A stretch of 64,000 nt of DNA, taken from a bacterium endosymbiont of Escarpia laminata (GTDB lineage: Bacteria > Pseudomonadota > Gammaproteobacteria > Chromatiales > Chromatiaceae). Within the stretch, counting starts at the first letter, position 1; each line of letters opens with the position of its first letter. Below are positions 31,601 through 39,600 of this stretch, in pieces. The translations under genes were made by a program, and so were the position numbers. Below the pieces are notes generated by a model. The model was not told where the DNA came from, searched no databases, and saw only the letters and a list, made by a program, of their open reading frames with translations. The stretch is taken from contig QGON01000066.1 in NCBI GenBank assembly GCA_003660235.1, positions 90,832 through 154,831 of the forward strand. The letters are read 5' to 3'.

Positions 31601-33383
31601 GTGTCCAAGCCATCAGGCCGGTGGCCGGGTCCAAACTCATTCCCGCCGGTGCCCGTACCAGTACATAGGTGAGTGGGTCTGCATCTGAATCACTGGCGTC
31701 AGCATCATAGGTATATGATTCTCCGGCAACCGCGCTCAATAACGGTGCAGATGTGAATACCGGACTTTGATTTGCAAGAGGTGTTACCACAATAGTGAAG
31801 GACTGTTCGGCAAAACCTCCCTGCCCGTCCTCTACCCTTATTCTCACAGCCTGATTACCGATCTGTGATCCGTCGGGTATCCAGCTCATCTGACCTGTAG
31901 CCGGATCGATGCTCATTCCAGCAGGTGAATGAACCACTGAAAAGGCCAGGGGGTCAGCATCAGGATCGTTGGCATCAGCATCATAGGTATATGCCAGGCC
32001 AACAAATGCATTCAATATGGGCGTTGAGGTGAATATCGGACTCTGGTTGGATGGAGCCGTTACGACGATAGCAAAGGACTGTTCGGCAATGCCTCCATGT
32101 CCGTCATCTGCCTGGATGGTCACCGCCTGGTTACCAACCTGTGAAATATCGGGTGTCCAGCTCACCTGACCGGAGACCGGATCTATAACCATGCCGCCGG
32201 GTGCCTGAACCAAAGCAAAGGTTAACTGGTCATTATCCGGGTCGCTGGCAGCAGCACCGTAGCTATATGCCACACCGACCACAGCCTCTAAATCAGGTAT
32301 GGAGGTAAACGACGGTGAACTATTGAGCAGCGGTAAGTTTTCAACAGTAACCGTAAACGCCTGGGTTACACTTGAACCCTTTCCGTCGTCTACCTGCACT
32401 TCAACCGGATAAGATCCGGGGTTCTGAGGTGTCCAACCGATGCGCCCGGTGGCATTGTCAATGGCCATGCCGGCAGGGGCAGACACGTGACTATAGATCA
32501 GGTTGTCCCGATTGGGGTCGGCCGCGTTGACATCATAGTTGAACTCTACGCCAACCGTGCCGTGAGTGATGGCAGTCGAATAGATAAGCGGTGCATGGTT
32601 CGGTGGAGCAGTGCTGCCTCTACCCCGCCGCCGAACCCGCCGTTCACTCGGATTGATGGCTACTACCTCTGAATAACACCAGTTACCCTGTAACAGAGCA
32701 CCTACCACATAGAGATAGCTTTCCCCATTGGTCAGACCCAGATCGAGATAGGTGGAATAGGTCGACGTGGTTTCCGCAATTTTTATAAAACTCCCGGGAC
32801 TGCTCTGGTGTGCTCTGTAGACATCATAATGTTCGGTACCCTCCAGGTGGGTCCAGATCAGGCTGACCTGGCCAGGTTTTGGCCGGGCAGACAGGGCGAA
32901 ACAGGGAGTGACACTGATTTCTGCAGCATCCGGGACAGAACGCAAGTTGCCGTTGTCCACGATCAGCGTGACGCTATACCTACCTTCCGGGATGGAGACA
33001 GCAGAAACCTGATCGGCACTGGTCGCAAATGGGCCATACCAGTGATAGGAGAGTGGATTACCTTCGGAGTCTGTACCTGAGCCCTGCAACGTCACCTGTG
33101 CGGCGATCGGCTGATCCTTGTCCAGCATGCGGTCGCTGCCTGCATCCGCAACGGGTTGGGCCGCCATGGCAGCATCCGGGCTGCCCTGCATGAAAATCGT
33201 TATAAATAAGAGAACCCTGAAAATTGTCCACAATCCCGCAGGAGCATTAAACAAATGCTTATACCTGTTAGCCGATCCTGAGATGCGGCACAAGGAGACA
33301 AAAAAAGCGCGCAAGTTCCTTAGGCGTTTCCAGGAAACGCTTGCTACCCTGCCTTCCGCAAACCATGATGGATAAGTATCCAT
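19662..33383 (-). CDS. Giant secreted protein with embedded subtilisin-like (S8) serine protease (~4,570 aa)
   Basis: The start is uncertain: ATG 33383 or TTG 33410 (residue numbers here use 33410). A signal-like segment at ~60-84 (LLFITIFMQGSPDAAMA) follows an unusually long N-terminus. Domain order: PKD-like; FnIII with Arg cluster (ERRVRRRGRG); seven ~91-residue putative-Ig (He_PIG) repeats (~269-907); two Big_2; one carboxypeptidase-regulatory-like; a ZU5-like stretch; SbsA-type Ig; an LVIVD-like propeller (~2310-2680); Big_2; a PPC-like domain; IPT/TIG; and an I9-like propeptide (~3290-3360, NQLIVRFRPI). The peptidase S8 domain has Asp3430 (AFIDKGF), His3475 (GHGTAMVS), a PAGN oxyanion Asn and Ser3665 (GTSYAAAM). 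About 800 more residues with propeller-like YVADQD and LYVGGTRG strands end without an anchor. All catalytic residues are present, so activity is likely. Substrates are unknown; maturation of neighbouring giants is one possibility. Confidence 0.9.
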   Translation of the reverse strand: MDTYPSWFAEGRVASVSWKRLRNLRAFFVSLCRISGSANRYKHLFNAPAGLWTIFRVLLFITIFMQGSPDAAMAAQPVADAGSDRMLDKDQPIAAQVTLQGSGTDSEGNPLSYHWYGPFATSADQVSAVSIPEGRYSVTLIVDNGNLRSVPDAAEISVTPCFALSARPKPGQVSLIWTHLEGTEHYDVYRAHQSSPGSFIKIAETTSTYSTYLDLGLTNGESYLYVVGALLQGNWCYSEVVAINPSERRVRRRGRGSTAPPNHAPLIYSTAITHGTVGVEFNYDVNAADPNRDNLIYSHVSAPAGMAIDNATGRIGWTPQNPGSYPVEVQVDDGKGSSVTQAFTVTVENLPLLNSSPSFTSIPDLEAVVGVAYSYGAAASDPDNDQLTFALVQAPGGMVIDPVSGQVSWTPDISQVGNQAVTIQADDGHGGIAEQSFAIVVTAPSNQSPIFTSTPILNAFVGLAYTYDADANDPDADPLAFSVVHSPAGMSIDPATGQMSWIPDGSQIGNQAVRIRVEDGQGGFAEQSFTIVVTPLANQSPVFTSAPLLSAVAGESYTYDADASDSDADPLTYVLVRAPAGMSLDPATGLMAWTPDVSQVGSHAVKVRVDDGRGGIAEQSFTLVVVLPPNQSPMVTSTPPLNAVAGVEYIYDVEATDPEADPLTFALVQAPAGMSIIPTTGVVNWTPDTTQTGSQSVTIQVDDGQGGSTEQVFSILVSPSNQSPVFTSAPVLDAAVGATYTYDVEASDPDSDAVIFTLEQAPIGMAIAPQTGLIDWMPDLFQSGDQEVRVKVEDGRGGIAQQSFTLTVALPPNQSPVITSVPVLDAIAAEPYAYDVDAEDPNGDPLTFAINTGPAGMSIDPVSGQLSWLPDAAQAGGHSVVVSVDDGRGGLVSQSFTLTVAPPLPVVLEGIRLAPAGARLTVIGTTIPLTVTADFSDRSTQDVTAAATGTTYESGNPFVATVGSDGRLTALANGATTITAQHNGFSDQAQVVVEVGITLDSLDMSPVQVTLRTTSDAVQLMVTGSFSDGSSRDLSAAASGTLYTSSLVGVVSVDEDGRLTPQTNGSAIVTAVNEGRAVDSTVSVDISSGSGFLRGEVFDDSQGLPLPGARVSLVEDGRGLVVPPLENSADERGQYALPGMEGEALVQISADGFTSVERHGRVPSGTARTLLDARLTPLDARFNSISSAAGGVATDSATLFELSLPAGALAVDAELRLTPISNQGLQGRLPAGWSPVSAIDVEPGGIPLLQPVVLTLPNKYNLSASSTVSAAIYDRGLHQWVALAPAQVSTDAGRIDLSLHVTGQVAFLLPDDAPHTPPTSQPGQPLMGVNTLAVPDAAIAEGDVVPPTAPPGEGARAVGHIAITPADALPSGALVVGRVSEVFDLLDGAQVVPQPFAQDILLYAQPRGSEPLTLATDFPITPSRDFSIRELQLGRVLIDVTAPGGGLGGAVMGTTGGGTGDGQGALVEIPVAALSADQVIELLPAEVASLTLPSGIELLNALALDLSGTTLPETALLSIIRPAGVTEADSIVIAQRFTDPAGVPRLRIVALGEVQGTRIHTRVQVNGLTLPGITRSGDYLFLRSIDPLGLIAGSVFMPGGVNPQVQALVTSDNTPFADVTGIGGGYVVAGVAATQTSVAAAELASGDAASAQVTVGTVATVTALDITLNLIAPSVVSTDPAGGALDVLLNQPIAVNFSEPIDETTLTDTSVALTLDDGTPVTVSRVLSADGSSLSIIAAGGLSSATAYVLTLTDTVADLAGNALLPFAPVGFTAIDTSKPPQPEAGQILATLPDEEGRVQIIASQGSAEAGSGVTITNLVSQETFSTLAQDDGSFRLRIGAAIGDELGLTFRNAAGQELTLRITEFEGEDGTVGFGAAGGSADDGQGRTASILPDALAEPTQLRIKPLADASGLPALPFGFSYIDQFDLSLDGGRFKRLSSLVLEESQDRFAPVTVSSAPFTGSGSLIVPVDFLVNGTVKFNARAEDENGERHNLDTTTLIVGGAPNTNLLEQGFVSRFPTLYLEAPTEGLPNQQLSASAIAPAARVDLELPVPPALVGTPDLLLMRLTELAGEPKLALVDRLEIVDVDGTPMLMTSGRELPGATSGATYAVMASDQPLVSVTGQNTGPAATIALDGTPFVFETEGPNAAFNLPVVSATVFLLSFNDPVTGAVNGMASGQAPVIGSLDIGEPMGAVAGTLYVEARPGADALVDIGDSLKFEFSESIDTTTLSGNIVVTDFAGNRVFGRTTVTDDATRVTFTPMRRWGFGRSYRYGISTRLLALSGARLAQPFGDGFTTFMPRLLDGTTLGVARDVAVSGDLALVGGDAGLSIVDISVVDAPVVLHEIPVAGGVSGVALLESANLIDRDGNSVAGTLGFAVSGADAGLLQVFDLNTADTPLMIGSSQLSTPAGQTPPAGVPDSPGIPAAVAVGPGQQALVAVQTIGVESVDTGQAIPDDPANPGGALGPRFPASALETANDVVVLGDKLLVAGINGLTVLDAASLAFIGNASTTGNAQGVAGIADFEMDVNGDGSVDPDTEVFDLAVVANGADGTIQFFDLRIPATPTLISAVRVNHTVNSVALSRNEGLAFIGCGTNGVALVDLSGPISIQPIDLDFDTLDDRVLGQVSTSGSAGSVALDLARGVGYVADGASGLTVVQLLPPRTVFTQIRRDPVAAITGEEQSILDSRAAFLTDDELEITISAVIPPRSGLYLAIEEVPNAGGAAVVRFPDGTTSAPLSSGSNLLVARIGDLPSTGSLVSLKIQDQGGRLLDRFDLELSLPDIGDAELVSLFVAPEEMTIPADGQTAQISVGGQFSNGLSLNLTGSSSGTQYSPLGTAVATVNVEGLVTAVAGGRTTVQVSNAGRGADVGIDVQQPPALTGIRLDQTSLTLVAPGAQVQLQVTGLMSDQSDADLTLDSGIQYGSDATNVVTVDSNGLISATGEGLGVVSVSNGAFTDSVRIAVEFRTPPDVAAIDLAPFTGPVRTDRGQVLMQAGISGTGSLEGLTISFSILNSGLAPMTAVTDYSGVALAGIVESLGAGSYTVEASIIDPASGDVLIDAESLVVTAASGDIEPNDTLDSASIIDQDLPINGGLDGSTDAIDNFRMTSSTGGTLTLILELAEGTALSDVTVRLLSSDGSVLAVFTPEAEFSSFEFDILAGDSYLEVGNGTGLLDYSLRTSVEAGPLEVLSVSPAAGGTATLVTIAGSGFSTLPSANMVQFGGIMGEMVSVTSTQLQVLVPANATDGPVEVIVGSQRVSGPEFLTGNTGPPPTPTGSRLDPDSVRRDPVTGLEIVVNQLIVRFRPIVEGTEVEDLALGLDGQVVGYLPLSNTYLLEFPAIETIKGLHALEQTLDAEPRVLFASHNALGDSRGRLDTRDGVANHHSDAYRLAGIFEATERIRRTPPFDDPSNFEKVHIAFIDKGFSPVVLQEFDFADTQVHELDCPGVHPTPCTTAVVPNAPDPSGHGTAMVSIVGMDNDNTVVNGILSGIYQPDLVEQQRNKNNNTFSIYAVPETYFQAAQALLLIANNPHKADVVVLGWGWGFGSPGMHQQRCISFFTPVLANMLDRTLVIVPAGNADRSDQYDCPGSLSVDPALGNVMTVGGITVHPGNRGRRLPGSNYGPTITLAAPAEDILAVNSSWAFNPDTPYMNRTGTSYAAAMVAGVAGMLQAIHDCSAAGADVCPDPPVPRFKPAELKKILLETAKDNSSSWDQGDMKRLNALGAVHEVLPRLDRQAIYVADQDAFNGPGNPLGRLIAMDVDPVTGEPGLSQVVPLKLDVDSQTLTGTRPTALETCGPFLFVVVEDSSGNLGDGVMQFYTPLMQPMAFYPFSGAKFPVPAAGNSQQKVKLMTNRPGMVCSKDRTLLYVGGTRGITIINIVERKLVQRLSDLPDTANITPADITAFDERRVNLGQLFDIGIPTLNGYKKVTMVSCLELSPDGKTLYACLSTGRGKGSQPGAVLPINVDLYKDAKPEQGLQTDFSDYLSLSMNFQDWPSTNPQDGVEKLMMLMKNPGSTAGGDEPSDVAVGADGKYLYLLNGGVFEYQGILDGKFPPEYYEALAGGQAIGAASSATTGGIDGLLQGLSNLVTQISGVYADLLHDLLEDLKKGKTLLSAPGYTGTFAAKTHQVTGGTYLQGDRIWFFPPEVLFGWNVSTSDNSLLLDQSYQPQVFAKRPFAMSFRPTPGPVSNPFSSSRALVAFHQTGNFGVLDLITQKEFQQAPPSGSESEGVGPHPDFAQLPPDMFQGVVGVTPAIPLDAHLWPRRGLLPLQSSGPTFTSPLLPSPDEALLFTNDLVYAQSGRFAVASHAGFGSPITYEDVVVDDFLDSELVRARLEDLGFTISGTTATGAAGTLDEGVQFIQNGFADFRRGGGAISIIHDEPISDDFIEHFDTTVSEFSEGSDRAYFSVIPVCKKVSGGTSGPLSPACEEEVTTRVYDYRTPDSPEKERFHRPRGIAIDQFVYISLPRFGRHIGADDDFTVEWRDPRVKKAEFYVYDLDDTDFNGIPQLVSSKTFNVTTDEKDIRRLRRDLTSLIDSPLEHLQRYRIKVRLLLDTPVIGGQYLFTHVDVTYDEP
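30690..32600. repeat. Seven tandem ~275-bp units encoding putative-Ig (He_PIG/cadherin-like) domains
   Basis: Inside the subtilase giant, seven head-to-tail units of about 91 codons share the pattern NQSP.FTS.P.L.A..G, then Y.YD..A.DPD.D.L.F, then PAGM.IDP.TG...W.PD, then DDG.GG..EQSF. They match the family of Ig-like domains found in bacterial adhesins. The similarity is high enough to suggest recent duplication of some units, and copy number could vary between strains or be mis-assembled. Confidence 0.85.
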
Positions 33384-33655
33384 ATATACCCAGGTCTTAT
33401 GCCTCTTCAACCGGATTGACCGATTGCGTCAGCTGGCTCCTGATCTGCTGATACACAATCCTTCTGATTGCGTGATATCAGCACCCCTGCGTCCCTGCTT
33501 TATTTCTCTTTATAAATCGACTTACTATATTGACCTTGGCTCTCTGACATCTATATCAGCTGCTTCTCTGTTCCAGGCCTAATATCATCGGGCTCCGCAA
33601 AAATGTTTCTACTGTTAACGATACTCTATCCAGTTACCGCCCTTTCTGACGGAAA

Positions 33656-36600
33656 CTATCTCCTACTTCTTCTCTCTACTGGCGTGGCGCTGGCCTCGTT
33701 CGAAGGCAGTGACTCGGCACCACCGCTGACCGAGGTGACCACGTAGTAGTAGGTCACGCCGTTTGTCAGACCCTGATCCCAGTAGCTGCAGTAGTCACAG
33801 ACATAGCCGTTGGCGATCTGCGTGTAGGATCCACCGGCAGTGGTGCTGCGGTAGACGTTGTAGTTGTCCGCTCCGCTCACCGGTGTCCACATGACGAACA
33901 CTTCTGTGGGCTTGGCACGGGCTGCTACGTCGAAGATCGTCTGCACCGCTCCTGCCTGCACGGTCACCATCAGGGTGTCACTGCCGACACCACCGTCTTT
34001 GTCGGTGACCGTGAGGGTGACCATATAGACACCTGCTGTGGCATAGGTATGGCTCGGGGTCAGACTGCCGCTTTCGGTAGCACCGTCACCAAAGTTCCAC
34101 TCGACGGTGTGGGTGTCGACTGTGCCGGGATCGGTGAAGCTACCACTGAAACTGGTGGTGTCACCTTCATCGATGGTCTGGTCAGGACCGGCCTCTACCG
34201 TCGGTGCAACGTTGTTGACCGTCACGGTCAGGCTATCCGTGCCGACACCGCCATCTTTGTCGGTGACCGTCAGGGTGACCGTGTAGATGCCGTTGTCTGT
34301 GTAGGTATGACTCGGGGTCAGGCTGCCGCTGTCAGTGGTGCCGTCGCCAAAGTTCCACTCGATGGTGTGGGTATCGACTGCGCCGGGATCAGTGAAGCCA
34401 CCGTTGAAGCTGGCGGTGTCACCTTCGTTGATCGTCTGATCAGCACCCGCATCCACGGCCGGTACGACATTGTTGACCGTCACGGTCAAGGTGTCGCTAC
34501 CCACACCACCGTCCTTGTCGGTAACTGTCAGGGTGACCGTGTAGACACCGTTGTCTGCGTATACGTGGCTGGGTGTGTGACTGCCGCTGGTGCTGCTGCC
34601 GTCGCCGAAGTTCCATTCGACGGTATGGGTGTCTACCGTTCCCGGATCAGTGAAGCTGCCTGCGAAGTTGACGGTATCACCTTCATTGGCTGTCTGGTCA
34701 GGACCCGCATCCACGCTCGGTGCCACGTTGTTGACCGTCACTGTTGCAGTGTCAGTGGCCGTAAGCAGACCGTCACTGACTTGGAGTCCAACGGTGAAGC
34801 TGGTGTTATCAGGTTGGATAGGCAGGGTCACGGTGACACCAGTGGCGTCATCGTACTGGCCGTCGTTATCCAGATCCCAGGCGTAGCTGAGTGGGCTCGG
34901 GCCGTTGTCCGGGTCGTTGGAGCCGCTGCCGTCAAGGGTGACACCTTCGCCTTCGTTGATGGTGTAGGGTCCACCCGCGTTGGCGGTGGGAGCTGCGTTG
35001 CCGCTGGCAAGGATCACCTGGAAGCTGTCGCTGCCGAAGAGACCGTCATCATCGGTGACTGTCACCATGACCGTATAACTGCCGTCTGCCGCGTAGGCAT
35101 GGCTACCTGCCACGCTGCCACTGCCAGCGCCCTGAGTTAGCGTACCGGGTTCAACCGTGCCGTCGCCCCAATCAATGGTGGCGGTATGGGTATCCTGTAC
35201 ACCAAGGTCGGTGAAGGTTGCCGGGGCCAGGGCGATGGTATCGCCAAGGTCGCCACTCTGATCCGGACCTGCCTCGACCACGGGTGCTGCATTGTTCACG
35301 GTCACTGTGAGGCTATCGGTGCCGACTGCGCCTTCATCGTCGGTAACGGTGAGGGTCACTGTGTAGGTACCGTCTTCCGCGTAGGTGTGGGTCAGGTTGA
35401 GGGTGCCGCTCTCGGTGGTACCGTCGCCGAAGTTCCACTCGGTGGTATGGGTATCCTGTACACCAGGATCGGTGAAGCTGCCGGCGAAGCTGGCACTATC
35501 ACCTTCGGTGATCGTCTGGTCAGCACCGGCATCGACTGTCGGGGCGACATTCTCTACCGTGACGGTCATGCTGGCCGTACCCACGCCGCCATCGTCGTCG
35601 GTCACGGTGAGGGTTACCGTGTAGACGCCGTCTTCAGCATAGACACGGCTTGGGGTGAGACTGCCGCTGGCGGTTGTGCCGTCACCGAAATCCCATTCGA
35701 TGGTGTGGGTATCGGCGGCGCCGGGATCGGTGAAGCTGCCGCTGAAGTTGACGGTATCACCTTCGTTGACTGTCTGGTCGACACCGGCATCCGCAGTGGG
35801 CGCCACGCTGTTCACTGTGACACTGGTGCCTGAAGTGCTGTTGAGCAGGCCATCGCTCACCTGGAGTCCAACCGGGTAGACGCCGTCATCCAGACCGGTA
35901 TAGGCAGGCGTCGGGCCGCTGGCATCGTCATAGGCGCCGTCGTTGTTGTAGTCCCAACTATAGGTCAGGCTGTCGCCGTTGGGATCATAACTGCCAGTGC
36001 CGTCCAGGTTGACGGTGTCGCCCTCATTCATCGTGTAGGGGCCGTTGGCATCTGCGACCGGCGCCAGATTGGCTACCACGGTCACTGTGGTGAAGTCCTG
36101 ATCGGAGAGACGTTCGTCCTCATCCAGTTCGCCGTCACCGTCGAGGTCGTTGAGTACGCCGTTGTCCCACACCCGCAGACCGATGTTATAGGTTCCCGGG
36201 GTGGCCCAGACATAGCTTGGAGCGGCGCCGCTCGCCTCGGCGAAGTCATAAGGGAAGACCACGTCGAGTTCCCACTTGTAGCGGGCAATGAAGTCGGTGG
36301 GATCGATGTCGAAGGATCCCGAACCATCCAGTGCGCAAGGCAGACCCGCAGTGCAGGTATAGGGGCCGTTGACATCGGCCACCGGCGGATGCGGTGGGAT
36401 GGCGATGATGATCGCCACCGTGTCGGTCGCCTTCAGCGGCGGGATGTTGTTGTCAGTCACCCGCAGGGTGGCGGTGATGGTTTGCGGCAGGCTCGTCTCG
36501 GGATAGTCGATGGAGCTGTAGGTATAGGTCGCCGTGGGATCGCTGCTGACGCTGTCGAAGACGCCGTCGCCGTCGAAATCCCACTCGTAGCGCACCAGGC

Positions 36601-39600
36601 TACGGAAGGGATCGAGATGGTAGGAATTCGAGCCGTCGAAGGTCAGCGGCAGATCCACTGCCCATACTCGATCGCGCCCGGCATCGGCCACCGGCGGCTG
36701 CACGAACAGGGTGCGGCTGAGCATGATCACCGCCCAGGCGCTACGCATATCCCAACTGGCGCGGTTGTTGCCTGAGAAGCGACCGGTATCGAGCTGGTCA
36801 TCGATCAGGATGCGGGCGATACCGTCGTCCGGATCATCGAACCAGTTGTAACCGTTGGCCGCCAGGTTGATTACAGGTTCCGGGTTGCCCAGGCGCATCG
36901 CCTTAGTGAAGGCGTACATGGCGTAGTAGTCACGGCAGGTCTCGGTACCCGCATTGGGAACACCACCACTCCACTGGTAGATGATACTGTCAACATCCGT
37001 TTTCGACCATTGACTACCGATCCAATCCTCAGCCGAGGTCCAGCGATTATCACTCACTTCAATATCATCAAAGGCGAGCTGCACCATGCCGGACGGGGTG
37101 GTGGCCCGACCGTTGCCGGCTCCTCCATAACCGAACCCGATTCCGCTATAGCTGGTATTCAACCAGACATCATTGCGCTCTTTGACCCACAGCGGGATAG
37201 GAATGCCGAAGGTATCCTGAGCCGCCTGCAGACCGATTGCGCCCCACTGGGCTGCAGAGTTGTCGATGCCACCGTTCCAACTGTAACGCCAACCTCCACC
37301 GGAACTGCCATCGGTCTGCCCCCAGTTGTACTGGTCTGCCATATCGGTCAGCACATCGAAGTAGGTGCGACGCTTGACGCCATCCACACCAGTTACCGTG
37401 CGCTTGAGCAGGCTGCGGCTGGAGGCGATGGCATCCATCACTGAACCGCCCTCGTAGATCGGCCTGGCACTGTTGGCACTGAGACCAATGCCGTTGCCGT
37501 TGGTGTCCGGCTCACCATAGGTCTGGGCCGCGATATCGTACCTGGTCAGCAGCGTAAACAGGTATTTCAGGCCACGATCCACCGTCTCCACGTAGGGATT
37601 GTTGCTCTGGTCGCCGGTTTCGAAGTGACCGTTGATCTCGAACGACTGGATCGCGGGTGCGATAGCGGAGGCGAAGTACCCCCCGTAGGTGTAGGTCGTC
37701 CACGAGCCGGACGGATAACCGTCGGTGGTGGTCCGCGTCTGACGCTGGTGCAGGAACCAAAGCCCCTCATCAATGGCAACATTGGCCTCGGTGGTCAGGT
37801 TGATGGGCTTGACCACCACATTGTAGGTATCCTGCCCCATCTGCCCATAAGTGTCCCAGACCTTGAGGGTGGCCACGAACGGGGTGCCTTCCGGTGCGTC
37901 TGGATAGGTGTGAGTCACCGATAGATCATAGGGGTCAGTGACATCCATCACCGCCGAGGAGGTGCCATCGCCAAAATCCCACTGGAAGGTATGAGCATCG
38001 GCATCACGCACTATGCCCTTGAGATGGATCTGCCTGCCGTTGTAGGTCTCATGCGGCGTAATGGGATCATGCGCCACCCAGGGCACGGTGATCACATCCG
38101 GTGGGCGGTTGCCGGGGGCCGTGACCGTTGTTGTGTCGATGGCCGTCTGGCCGGCACCATCTTCCACCGTCAGGGTCACCACATGGGCAGTCTGATCGCT
38201 GGTGATGGTGAAGTTGTCGAACTCGAAGGTGCCGGCACCCCCCATGGTGGCGCCAAGTTTCAGCAAGCCGGTGGAGTCGTAGGTGGAGTCGTAGAGCTGG
38301 ATCCAGTCCGTTGCCCCGAGTTCACGATAGTAGTAAGTGGCGCCGGCATCGGCTTTCAGATCGATGCGGACTTCATACCAACTTCCCCGCGTGTAGCTGC
38401 CGAACTCGCCACGATAGATGCCGTTCTCATAGATTTGCAGCCCGCCTTCCCGGAAGTAGATCGCGTGCGGCATCTGAGAATAGCTGTAGTCGGTATAGAT
38501 GTTCTTCAACCCCCACATCATGTACTGGACGCCACTGATATTCACCGGCCGCACCTGACCCTGGAAACTGGTTTTGCGGCGCTGGAAGTTCTCCTGGCTG
38601 AACAGATGCTGGGCTCCCCAACCCCCGGAGCCGACCAGGGTTACCCGATCATCCTGAGTGGCCCCAGCCGCAAGCCACTTGCCGTTGTCGATTACCGTAC
38701 CGTCAAAAGTCTCTTCGAGGAAACTGCCGGTTCCGGCGAAGACGTGGAAGGGCGTGGCGCCGACTGCATCGATATCGTTGGTGAAGTTGCCGTCGCCATC
38801 ACGATCGACAGTAGCATCGAAGTCCCAACGGTACTCGACGATGCCGAAGTCGTCATCGGAGTTGCGTCCGTCAAGGTAGGCCGGCGGCCCATTCGCCCCG
38901 ACCTCGTAGGGACCACCTGCATCCGCCGTAGGCCGATCACCCACCACCACTTCGATGGTTGTTGTTGCAGTATCACTGTTGCCGACGTTGTCGGTGACGG
39001 TTAGGGTGACGTCATAGGTTCCTGTCTGGCGGTAGAAGTGCTGCGGACCCGCACCCTTGCCGGTATAGGGCAGGTTGGCAGTCATGGATCCTACGGCATC
39101 AGGTCCGCCGGTGGTATCGCCGAAGGTCCAGTCGTAAAATTGGATAGCAGTACCATCGGTGGAGCCACTACCGTCGAGGGTGATCAGACTGCCCACTTCG
39201 GCCTGGTAGGGACCACCCGCATCTGCCACGGGCGGGCCGTCGCTCAGCACAGTGACGGTGGTTGTGTCGAAGGCCGCCTGCAGCGCATGGTCACGCACAC
39301 GCAAGGTCACGTCCTGCACTACCGGTTGGAGATAACTGCGCGAAGCCACCGGCCCCTCGAGGGAGAGCTGCAGCATCACATCATCCATCTCGAAGTTGGT
39401 GCCGTAGGCATCGACGCCGACCCGCAACTTTTGTTCTGAGGAGTAGGATGAATCGTAGACCAGCGTCCAGTCGGTGGTTCCAGTCTGCCTGAATTCATAC
39501 CTCGCCCCGAGGCGTTTCAACGTGATGCGGACGTCATATTCCAGACCCTTGCTGTAGGTGACCTTGTTGCCCCGGTTGTTCCCACTCTCGTAGATGTAGA

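Noticed and set aside
33411..33655. Promoter or terminator between the PKD giant and the subtilase giant
   Set aside because: AT-rich but without a convincing -35/-10 pair or stem-loop; left uncalled, so it remains open whether transcription continues through it.
36705..37795. Alpha-2-macroglobulin thioester domain
   Set aside because: The toroid pattern is similar but the GCGEQ thioester motif is absent.
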